Positions 1-6,490 of a DNA stretch of 7,309 nt are shown here, in pieces. The DNA lies in contig CANFYD010000181.1 in assembly GCA_947450745.1 (NCBI GenBank), forward strand, positions 1 through 7,309, given 5' to 3'. The notes beneath the pieces are model-generated. The model was not told the DNA's origin and ran no database searches. It worked only from the letters and a program-made list of their open reading frames with translations. Each line of letters starts with the position of its first letter. The first letter of the stretch is position 1. Position numbers and translations under genes: made by a program. The stretch is from Burkholderiales bacterium. Its GTDB lineage: Bacteria > Pseudomonadota > Gammaproteobacteria > Burkholderiales > Burkholderiaceae_C.

Positions 1-2876
1 AGCAAGGTGCGCGGCACGAACTTGCTCAGCAGCGGATGCTTCCAGACCTCCGTGCGGGCGTACCAGTAATGCTCACCGTCCAGGCCGCCGTAGGCTACGT
101 TCAAGGTTGGCGTGTAGCCCACCTGGGTTTGCGACCACAACTGCCGCACATCGTCATAGACCTCGGCCACGGGCAGCGCATGTTCGATGCCGGTATGGCC
201 GTCCACGATCATGCTCATGTTCAGCTGGAACATCGAGCCGCCCTCGGGCACCACCATCATGCCGGTCTGGCGCGCTGCCTCCAGCACCTGCTGGCGCTGC
301 TCGCGGCGTGGCTGCTGGTAGCTTTTGACGCTGATCGCGCCGGCCGCCTTTTGCCGTTTCAGATGGGTCAGCGCGTCGTCCAGGCTGTTCACCGTGGCGG
401 TGACGTTGGCCTTGGCACCGTAAAGAATCGAGCCGGTAGAATAGATGCGCGGGCCGACCACGCCGCCGGCGCGCTGCAATTCGGCTTGCGTAAAGATGTC
501 CCCGTTACGGTTGGACGGGTCATGAATCGTTGTCAGGCCAAAGGCCAGCGAAGCGTAGTTGATCCAGCTTTGCTGCGGAATGATCTCGCTCTCGGCCATG
601 CCGCCATGCCAATGCGCGTCGATCAGGCCGGGGATGACCGTCTTGCCGCGCCCATCCATCTGCTTGGCGTCGGCCGGAATCGCCACCTCGCCCAGTTTGC
701 CGATGGCGGCGATGCGGTTGCCGTCCACGACGATCACGCCTTCGCTGATGACCTCATCGCCCCTCATCGTGGCGATGCGGGCACCGACGATGGCGATCTT
801 GCCGGCCGGTTTGTCGGATACCTGCATGAAGCCGATCTTCTGGCCAGCCTCGGCAGGCTTGAAGCCCGGCAACTTGCCCACGCCCGGCGCGTAGGCGCTG
901 GCCAGCGGCACGCTGAACAATTCATCGCCGGCGCTGAAATGCAGGCTCTGGCTGTCGCCGGACCAATGCATCTCGCTGCCCGCGTTGATGTCGAGTTGGC
1001 GCACCGGCAGGGCGTCCATCTTCGGGCCGACGGTGAGCGGCTTGCCGGTCAAAGGCAGCGGCGTCACATAGGCATGCTGGCGCTCGACGAAGCCCAGCCA
1101 TTGGCCGTCCGGCGAAACGGCGTATTCGGTCGCGAACTCGCTGCGCGCCACGTCCACTTCTTGCGCGGTGAGCAGGTCGATACGGACCAGCTTTTGCAGC
1201 GCTTCGACCTCGCTGGGCCGGCTCGACCGGGTCAGGTAGACGGCGTCATTGCCGGCACCGAACTGCGGTGAGTCACCGTCCTTGCTGATGCGCTTGGGCG
1301 TGCCGCTGCCGTCGGCCGCTGCCGTGTAGACGCCTGCGTCCAGCCCGAACCAGGGCGTGGTCAGGTAGCCGCCGCGCACCTTGCTGTAGACGACAGATTT
1401 ACCGTCGGGCGAGAACTTCGGTGCCAGATATTTGCCGCTGGCCTTGCTGAGCACGGTCTCGCGGCCGCTGGCCAGGTTCAGCTTGCGCACGCTGCCCAGT
1501 TTGTCGTCGCTCCAGGTGGCGAAGACGACCTCTTTGCTGTCGCGCGAAAAGCTCGGGAAAAGCTCGAAATGTGCATCTTGTGGATTTTGGCGGGTCAAGC
1601 GGCGCGGCTTGCCGTCCGGCAAGGCGCGCAAATACAACTGACCCAGCGCTGAGTACACCACCGCGCTGCCGTCCGGTGCCACATTGGCCCAGCGCAACTG
1701 CTTGACGGCGAACTCGTCCGGTGCCACCACCTGCGGCTGGCGCAGTGCCTCGCGCACTTCGCGCGTGTCCTTCACATGAAAGGGAATCTCAGCCGCCGTG
1801 CTTTTGAACGGGTCGACCCGCCAGAGCTTGCCCTTGGCCCAGACGACGATGTTCTTGGCGTCCGGCGTCCAAGAGAAAGCCGGATAGACGCCGTAGACCG
1901 ACCAGGACTCTTGCAGGTCGCGCTCCAATTCGGGCCAGACGGCGGTTTCCCGTCCGGTCTGCAAATCCTTCAGGAACAGCGTGCTTTGGTTGCGCACGCG
2001 GCGCACAAAGGCCAATTGCTTGCCGTCCGGCGAGGGCGTCGGGCGGATCGCGCCGCCCGGCCCCTGCACAAAGGCCTCGACCGTGCCGTCGCTCAGGTCT
2101 TGCCGGTAGATCTTGAAGATCTCCTTGTTGGAGTCCTTGTTGTACTCGAACGAGCGGCCGGGCGTGCTGTCCTGCGAGTAGTACAAAAACTTGCCGTCCG
2201 GCGACAAGGCGGGCTCGCCCAGGTCTTTTTGCCAGTTCGGCTTCTCGTTCAGCTGCACGCCCTTGTTGACGGCCGCCTTGACCTCGATCTTGGCGTCCGC
2301 GTGATAAAGCCAAATCTCACCCGAACCGGCCGAGCGGGTGCCGGTGTAATGCTTGCGGGCGGCGATGTATTTGCCGTTCGGGTGCCAGACCGGGTTGTTG
2401 AGCAGCCGGTAGTCCTCCTGCGTGACCGCATGCGCGCCCGAGCTGCCGCCGTTGGCGTCGAGGTCCATCACCCAGATGTTGTCGCCGCCGCCTGCGTCGC
2501 TGACGTAGGCCAGTTGTTTGCCGTCGGGTGAGAAGCGCGCTTGCATCTCCCAGGCGATCGAATGGGTCAGGGCCCGGGCCTCTCCGCCCGCAATCGGCAG
2601 CCAGTAAAGGTCGCCGAGCAGATCGAACACCAGGCTGCGCCCGTCCGGGCTGACGTCCACGCTGAGCCAGGTGCCGGTGCGGGTGTCGATATTGACCGTC
2701 TTGGCCACGCCCGGTGGCTTGTTGACGTCCCAGGGTTTGACGGCTGGGGCAGACGCTGCCGCTGAAGCTGGGTCGGGGTCGGGCACTGCTTGCGCCGTGG
2801 CGTCGGACCAGGCCACAGGGGCGAGTAGCAGCGCGAGCACTGCGGTGAAAATCGGGTGAAGTCGGAGTGCATGCAT
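1..2876 (-). CDS. Secreted PD40 beta-propeller/amidohydrolase fusion protein (C-terminus beyond window)
   Basis: The frame is open without a stop from the ATG at 2876-2874 to the window edge, giving 958 codons; the C-terminus is missing. Residues 1-30 look like a Sec signal peptide: basic start, hydrophobic core IFTAVLALLLAPVAW, and AQA before a likely cleavage site. A Pro/Ala-rich linker follows. Residues about 60-650 carry repeated PD40/TolB-type blade motifs, for example VSPDGR near 75, FSPDGK near 115, LSPDGK near 223, PSPDGK near 279, FSPDGK near 488 and VSPDGQ near 587. Residues from about 690 form an amidohydrolase domain, with IAIVGARI and VDGNRIAAIG leading to PGLIDAHWHGG. H755 and H757 are the HxH metal ligands; K851 (SVKSYQQPRR), H894 and H899 (DGHTGIEH) are candidates for further ligands. 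Such proteins usually run somewhat over 1,000 residues, so roughly a tenth is probably missing. The family suggests periplasmic hydrolysis of a cyclic amide or a peptide-like bond; the substrate is unknown. No clear Shine-Dalgarno precedes the start. The catalytic part is not an S9 serine peptidase despite the similar propeller. Confidence 0.93.
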   Translation of the reverse strand, partial: MHALRLHPIFTAVLALLLAPVAWSDATAQAVPDPDPASAAASAPAVKPWDVNKPPGVAKTVNIDTRTGTWLSVDVSPDGRSLVFDLLGDLYWLPIAGGEARALTHSIAWEMQARFSPDGKQLAYVSDAGGGDNIWVMDLDANGGSSGAHAVTQEDYRLLNNPVWHPNGKYIAARKHYTGTRSAGSGEIWLYHADAKIEVKAAVNKGVQLNEKPNWQKDLGEPALSPDGKFLYYSQDSTPGRSFEYNKDSNKEIFKIYRQDLSDGTVEAFVQGPGGAIRPTPSPDGKQLAFVRRVRNQSTLFLKDLQTGRETAVWPELERDLQESWSVYGVYPAFSWTPDAKNIVVWAKGKLWRVDPFKSTAAEIPFHVKDTREVREALRQPQVVAPDEFAVKQLRWANVAPDGSAVVYSALGQLYLRALPDGKPRRLTRQNPQDAHFELFPSFSRDSKEVVFATWSDDKLGSVRKLNLASGRETVLSKASGKYLAPKFSPDGKSVVYSKVRGGYLTTPWFGLDAGVYTAAADGSGTPKRISKDGDSPQFGAGNDAVYLTRSSRPSEVEALQKLVRIDLLTAQEVDVARSEFATEYAVSPDGQWLGFVERQHAYVTPLPLTGKPLTVGPKMDALPVRQLDINAGSEMHWSGDSQSLHFSAGDELFSVPLASAYAPGVGKLPGFKPAEAGQKIGFMQVSDKPAGKIAIVGARIATMRGDEVISEGVIVVDGNRIAAIGKLGEVAIPADAKQMDGRGKTVIPGLIDAHWHGGMAESEIIPQQSWINYASLAFGLTTIHDPSNRNGDIFTQAELQRAGGVVGPRIYSTGSILYGAKANVTATVNSLDDALTHLKRQKAAGAISVKSYQQPRREQRQQVLEAARQTGMMVVPEGGSMFQLNMSMIVDGHTGIEHALPVAEVYDDVRQLWSQTQVGYTPTLNVAYGGLDGEHYWYARTEVWKHPLLSKFVPRTL

Positions 2877-2886
2877 GGCGAAGGAG

Positions 2887-2946
2887 CTTAAGCCAGCGGC
2901 ACCGGCCGTCGTTTGGTTTGCCGGCTTGAGTTCCCTGAAACGACGG
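2887..2946. repeat. Two interleaved inverted repeats in the leader before the amidohydrolase gene
   Basis: The 108-bp gap between the fusion flavoprotein and the amidohydrolase holds two inverted repeats. One is perfect: CCGTCGTTT at 2906-2914 and AAACGACGG at 2938-2946, separated by 23 nt. The other is CTTAAGCC at 2887-2894 and GGCTTGAG at 2923-2930, with one mismatch in eight. The arms alternate, so in RNA the two hairpins would exclude each other or form a pseudoknot. Neither is followed by a T-run on the minus strand, so this is not a typical intrinsic terminator. It could be an operator, a leader structure or chance. Confidence 0.35.
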
Positions 2947-2984
2947 ATTGAAGCGTCCAGTGACTGAATCAACCCGCCACCGCG

Positions 2985-5171
2985 CTACTTGCGCTCCCAA
3001 GCATGCAGGCGCTCCACCCAGTTGAGCAATTTCTTCGGCGCGTGGGCGCGCTTCCAGTTTCCGGCCACGTATTTGTTCGCTTCGCCCATCGTGGGGTAGG
3101 TGTGGATGGTTCCCAGCACCTTGTTCAGCCCCAGGCCGTGCTTCATCGCCAGCACATATTCGGCCAGCAACTCGGCGGCATGCTCGGCCACGATGGTGAC
3201 GCCCAGGATTTTGTCCTTGCCCGGCACCGTCAGCACCTTGATGAAGCCCTGAGTGGCGTCATCGGCGATGGCTCGGTCAAGTTCGGCAAACTCGAAGCGC
3301 GACAGCTCGTAAGCCACGCCTTGTTCCCGCGCTTCGTCTTCCGACAGCCCCACGCGAGCCACCTCGGGCGCGGTGAAAGTGGCGCGCGGAATCACCGAGT
3401 AGTCGACCTTGAAGCGCTTGAAACGGCCGAACAAGGCGTTGACTGCGGCGTACCAAGCCTGATGAGCGGCAGTGTGGGTGAACTGGTAGGGCCCGGCCAC
3501 GTCGCCGACGGCGTAGATGTTGGGGTAGTTCGTTTGCAGATAGGCGTTGGTGGCGATGGTTTTGCGCTCTGTGAGTGCTGCGCCCAGCGTTTCCAGCCCG
3601 AAGCCCTCCACCCTCGGACTGCGGCCGACGGCGCACAGCAGGACGTCGAACTCCAGCGCCGATTCCGCTTGTGGGCTGCCGTGTTGACGCACGATCAGAC
3701 GTTTGGTGTCGCCGTCCCGCTCGCAGCGCAGCGCTTCGTGGCCGGTCAACACCCGCACACCGTCCGCCTGCATGGCGGCTGTCACCAGCGCGGCGACTTC
3801 GTCATCTTCTCGGCTCAGCAAGCGCGGGGCCATCTCGACCTGGGTGACGGCCGAGCCGAGCCGGGCAAAGCTTTGGGCCAGTTCACACCCGACCGGCCCG
3901 CCGCCCAGCACCAGCAGCCGCTTGGGCAAGGTGGTCAGGCCCCACAAGGTGTCGGAGGTCAGGTAGCCCACCTCGGCCAGACCCGGGATGTCCGGCACGA
4001 AAGGGCGGGCACCGGTGGCGACGACGAGGTGGCGGCTGCTCAGGCATTGCACTCCGGCCGGCGTGGTGATCTCCACCGTCCAGGGCGAGGTGATGCGGGC
4101 TGTACCTTGCACCACGTCGACACCCATCTCGGTGTAACGCTCGACCGAGTCGTGCGGGGCGATGTCGGCAATCACGCGCTGGATGCGGGCCATCACGGCG
4201 GCGAAATCTACTGGGCTGGGGGCCGCAGCGCCGTTCGGCTCCATCTGGGTTTGAGCTTGGGCTTGCCGCAACTGACGGGCAAGCTTGGCCGCATGGATCA
4301 AGGTCTTGCTTGGGACGCAGCCGTAGTTCAGGCAATCGCCGCCCATTTTGTGCGCTTCGACCAGGGTCACTTTGGCGCGCGTGACCGCCGCGATATAGGC
4401 CGTCACCAGACCGCCGGCACCGGCCCCGATGACGAGCAGATTGCGGTCAAACGAGGCCGGTTTGACCCAGCCGGCGTAGACCTTGCGCTTTTGCAGTGTG
4501 GCCACGATGGCCTTGCCCAGCAGCGGCAGCAAGCCCAGCAGCACGAAGCTGAGTAGCAGCATCGGCGACACCACGTCGGATGGGCGCTGGATGGCGGCTA
4601 TTTGCGTGCCGGCGTTCACGTACACCACGGTGGCCGCCAGCATGCCGACTTGGCTGACCCAATAAAAACGGGCGGCTTTGATGCTCGTCAGCCCGACCAA
4701 CAGGTTGACGAGGAAGAACGGAAAGATCGGCACCAGCCGCAGCGTCAGCAGGTAGAACACGCCGTCCCGCTGGATGCCCTCGTTGATCGGTGCCAGGCGC
4801 TTGCCGAAGCGGGCTTGCACCAGGTCGCGCAGCAAATAGCGGGCGACCAAGAATGCCAGCAAGGCGCCCAGACTGGAGGCAAACGAGACCAGCAGCGTGC
4901 CCAGACCCAAGCCGAACATGGCTCCGGCGGCCAAGGTCAGCAGCGTGGCACCGGGCAGGGACAGCGCTGTGGCGGTGACGTAGACGGCGAAGAAGGCGGC
5001 TGCGGTGGCGAGCGGGCGGGTTTGGTAGAGCGCCGCCAAGCCGTCGCGGCTGGCTTTCAGATAGTCCAGCGTCAGCAGTTGGCCGAGACCAAAGTATTGG
5101 TACAGCGCCACGACCGCCAGGGCCACGACGATGACGGCCAGCCCGACCGTTCGTTTGGAGCCGGCAGCCAT
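2985..5171 (-). CDS. TVP38/TMEM64 membrane domain fused to mercuric reductase-like FAD/NAD disulfide oxidoreductase
   Basis: The protein has 728 residues from the ATG at 5171-5169 and ends at TAG. Residues 1-225 form a TVP38/TMEM64 (VTT/DedA-like) inner-membrane domain, with hydrophobic stretches near 9-27, 54-74, 78-112, 141-161, 171-190 and 203-222, and the family signature RLVPIFPFFLVNLLVGLT at 145-162. Residues 244-728 form a class I pyridine nucleotide-disulfide oxidoreductase. The FAD motif GAGAGG is at 249-254, the redox-active pair C280/C285 sits in GGDCLNYGCVPSK, the NAD motif GGGPVG is at 423-428, the second FAD motif NIYAVGDVAG is at 551-560, and the dimerisation domain runs from about 590. 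E446 at the end of the second strand of the NAD fold suggests NADH over NADPH (inference). The C-terminal motif reads HTYPTMGE: a Tyr stands where lipoamide dehydrogenase and glutathione reductase have the catalytic His before PT, as in mercuric reductase (PYLTMVE). However, the C-terminal vicinal cysteines and the N-terminal metal-binding domain of MerA are absent. The reductase part is probably cytoplasmic and membrane-anchored. Its substrate is unknown; disulfide, metal or metalloid reduction are possible. Confidence 0.94.
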   Translation of the reverse strand: MAAGSKRTVGLAVIVVALAVVALYQYFGLGQLLTLDYLKASRDGLAALYQTRPLATAAAFFAVYVTATALSLPGATLLTLAAGAMFGLGLGTLLVSFASSLGALLAFLVARYLLRDLVQARFGKRLAPINEGIQRDGVFYLLTLRLVPIFPFFLVNLLVGLTSIKAARFYWVSQVGMLAATVVYVNAGTQIAAIQRPSDVVSPMLLLSFVLLGLLPLLGKAIVATLQKRKVYAGWVKPASFDRNLLVIGAGAGGLVTAYIAAVTRAKVTLVEAHKMGGDCLNYGCVPSKTLIHAAKLARQLRQAQAQTQMEPNGAAAPSPVDFAAVMARIQRVIADIAPHDSVERYTEMGVDVVQGTARITSPWTVEITTPAGVQCLSSRHLVVATGARPFVPDIPGLAEVGYLTSDTLWGLTTLPKRLLVLGGGPVGCELAQSFARLGSAVTQVEMAPRLLSREDDEVAALVTAAMQADGVRVLTGHEALRCERDGDTKRLIVRQHGSPQAESALEFDVLLCAVGRSPRVEGFGLETLGAALTERKTIATNAYLQTNYPNIYAVGDVAGPYQFTHTAAHQAWYAAVNALFGRFKRFKVDYSVIPRATFTAPEVARVGLSEDEAREQGVAYELSRFEFAELDRAIADDATQGFIKVLTVPGKDKILGVTIVAEHAAELLAEYVLAMKHGLGLNKVLGTIHTYPTMGEANKYVAGNWKRAHAPKKLLNWVERLHAWERK

Positions 5172-5173
5172 CA
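5169..5173 (-). promoter_or_regulatory. TGATG stop-start overlap coupling arsS to the TVP38-reductase gene
   Basis: On the minus strand the TGA stop of the radical SAM gene (5173-5171) shares its A with the ATG of the fusion flavoprotein (5171-5169). No Shine-Dalgarno is evident in the preceding bases, which favours reinitiation by the terminating ribosome and a shared transcript. The overlap also supports this ATG over upstream in-frame starts, which would lie inside the arsS coding sequence. Confidence 0.85.
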
Positions 5174-6181
5174 GGCGGCGCGGCTGAGCATGGGCTCGTG
5201 CTTGGGCGCTGCGGCTGGCGACTCCAGCGCCCCGCCGCAACTGCTGCCCTGGCCGGCGGTGCAGCCGTAGCAATGGTCGGCCACACGAATGGCAGCGCCG
5301 ACCGCACTGTGGGCCAGCAAGTCACTCAAATGAGGCAGCGCTTGGCTGCCGACCTGTGCCCGCAGGCCCAGCATCTGGTTGAAGTCGCAGTCGTACAAAT
5401 AGCCCTGCCAATCGACGCTGAGCAGGGACATGCACATCACGGTGCCGAGGTTTTCCGCCCGGTAGGCCGAACGCAGCAACTGCATATAGCTTTGGAACTC
5501 GCCTTTGGACACCAGCGTGCTGCCGAAGCGCTGGATCGGCATATTCGTCAGGGCAAACAACTGGTTGAACTGGATGCCGAAGTGATGGCCCAGCTCATGT
5601 TTGTAGTCGGCTTCCAGCGCTTGTTGGGGCGGCGGCAGCGCAGCGCCCTGCGGGTTGTAGACCAAATTCAGCACCAGGCCAGAACCCGGCTGGCCATAGC
5701 CCAAGCGGTTGAGGGCTTGCAGCCCGCTGATGCTGAGGTCGAACACGCCCTCGCCGCGCTGACGATCGACCCGTTCGAGCGAATAACAGGGCATCGATGC
5801 CACCACTTCCACGCCCTCGGCGGCCAGGAATTCGGCCAAGCCTTGTTGACCCGGCTCGGCCAGAATCGTCAGGTTGCAGCGGTCGATCACCTTGACGCCA
5901 AGCGCGCGGGCCGCGCTGACCAAGCGCCGGAAGTTCTCGTTCAGCTCGGGCGCGCCGCCGGTCAGGTCGAGCGTCTGGATGCGGCGGGCGCGCAGCACCT
6001 GGATGACCAGATCGATCGTCGCACCGTCCATCATTTCGGTCCGGTTCGGGCCGGCGTTGACGTGGCAGTGCAAGCAGCTCTGGTTGCACTTGTAGCCCAG
6101 GTTCACTTGCAGGGTGTCGAGGCTGGCCCTTGCCAGCGGCGGGAAATCGGTCTTGGCGAGTAAATGGAGGGTAGGGTGCAT
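5171..6181 (-). CDS. arsS: ArsS-family radical SAM protein with Cys-rich C-terminal domain
   Basis: The protein has 336 residues from the ATG at 6181-6179. It opens with LAKTDFPPL and LDTLQVNLGY, then CNQSCLHCH, whose C32, C36 and C39 form the CxxxCxxC motif for the [4Fe-4S] cluster that binds S-adenosylmethionine. HVNAGPNRTEMM follows, and LDLTGGAPELN at 71-81 matches the SAM-binding GGAPE-type segment. The C-terminal DUF3641-like half carries C250, C265 (YLYDCDFNQ), C304, C307 and C315 (CYGCTAGQGSSCGG), which could bind a second cluster. This architecture is that of ArsS/radical SAM-Cys-rich proteins. Characterised ArsS joins the 5'-deoxyadenosyl group of SAM to dimethylated arsenic, giving a precursor of arsenosugars. 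The partner methyltransferase ArsM is not seen here; instead the next gene, overlapping by one base, is a TVP38-disulfide reductase fusion. Family assignment is firm; the arsenic substrate is inferred from homology. The frame continues upstream to 6397, but that part runs through a palindromic repeat and does not resemble the family. No Shine-Dalgarno precedes the ATG, and I found no convincing promoter hexamers in the AT-richer stretch 6405-6435. Confidence 0.9.
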   Translation of the reverse strand: MHPTLHLLAKTDFPPLARASLDTLQVNLGYKCNQSCLHCHVNAGPNRTEMMDGATIDLVIQVLRARRIQTLDLTGGAPELNENFRRLVSAARALGVKVIDRCNLTILAEPGQQGLAEFLAAEGVEVVASMPCYSLERVDRQRGEGVFDLSISGLQALNRLGYGQPGSGLVLNLVYNPQGAALPPPQQALEADYKHELGHHFGIQFNQLFALTNMPIQRFGSTLVSKGEFQSYMQLLRSAYRAENLGTVMCMSLLSVDWQGYLYDCDFNQMLGLRAQVGSQALPHLSDLLAHSAVGAAIRVADHCYGCTAGQGSSCGGALESPAAAPKHEPMLSRAA

Positions 6182-6200
6182 GGCTGTTGGCGCTGGCTCA

Positions 6201-6341
6201 GAGGGTGAGAACTTTTTACTGCGCGGCCGCCATGCGTCGTTGGCCGGGTGCTCGGAATCCTCACGTACCTGAAGTACGTTCCGGTTCCTGCGCCCCGTCC
6301 GCCTAGCCTGACGACCGCTCGCTACAAAAGTTCTCACCCTC
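6201..6341. repeat. 141-bp palindromic, MITE-like element with terminal inverted repeats
   Basis: The ends are perfect inverted repeats of 16 bp: GAGGGTGAGAACTTTT at 6201-6216 and AAAAGTTCTCACCCTC at 6326-6341. TCA lies directly outside both ends (6198-6200 and 6342-6344), consistent with a 3-bp target duplication. Inside are further nested inverted repeats: GGGTGC (6246-6251) with GCGCCC (6290-6295), GGAA with TTCC, and a central hairpin ACGTAC (6263-6268), loop CTGAA, GTACGT (6274-6279). It encodes nothing recognisable. It is best explained as a non-autonomous palindromic repeat of the REP/MITE class; a structured RNA or regulatory hairpin is the alternative. Copies elsewhere in the genome cannot be seen from this window. 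Confidence 0.8.
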
Positions 6342-6430
6342 TCAGGGTTGATCGTCTGTTGCAGGGCGCCCCCGGAGTCCAGGGCTTGCCGCGTCACTTG
6401 TGAAGCACTTTAAAACAATCAGGGTATTTC

Positions 6431-6464
6431 AAAACGCGCAAAGCCCTCGGTCGAGGGCTTTGCG
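6431..6464 (-). terminator. Intrinsic terminator downstream of suhB
   Basis: A perfect 12-bp stem, CGCAAAGCCCTC (6437-6448) and GAGGGCTTTGCG (6453-6464), encloses a 4-nt loop. Read on the minus strand, the stem is followed by CG and then TTTT (6434-6431). It begins 26 bases after the suhB stop codon. The short, offset T-run makes it a moderate rather than strong terminator. It separates suhB from the arsS transcript. Confidence 0.8.
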
Positions 6465-6490
6465 ATGGGCGATCTGAAGGCTTAAACAGC

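Noticed and set aside
36..1271. 411-codon open frame on the plus strand
   Set aside because: It is the exact antisense of the amidohydrolase codons. Its translation is Ala/His/Asp-rich without any family motif, typical of GC-rich antisense frames.
1400..2531. Recurring DNA word like TTGCCGTCCGGCGA on the plus strand
   Set aside because: These are the antisense of codons for SPDGK in successive propeller blades, so protein repetition explains them; they are not an independent DNA repeat.
1..2876. Reading the propeller protein as an S9 prolyl oligopeptidase
   Set aside because: The domain after the propeller has GLIDAHWH and other amidohydrolase features, and no GxSxxG serine hydrolase site was found in the part present.
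3003..4556. 517-codon open frame on the plus strand
   Set aside because: It lies entirely antisense to the flavoprotein, whose FAD, NAD and disulfide motifs are unmistakable; the plus frame has no recognisable domain.
5172..5273. N-terminal extension of the flavoprotein frame by 34 residues
   Set aside because: It overlaps the Cys-rich end of the radical SAM gene, is Arg-rich without membrane character, and the TGATG overlap gives a natural start.
5198..6163. 321-codon open frame on the plus strand
   Set aside because: It is antisense to the radical SAM gene and its translation matches no motif.
6182..6397. N-terminal extension of the radical SAM frame by 72 residues
   Set aside because: The extension translates the palindromic element and spacer and does not resemble the family, whose N-terminus fits the ATG at 6181.
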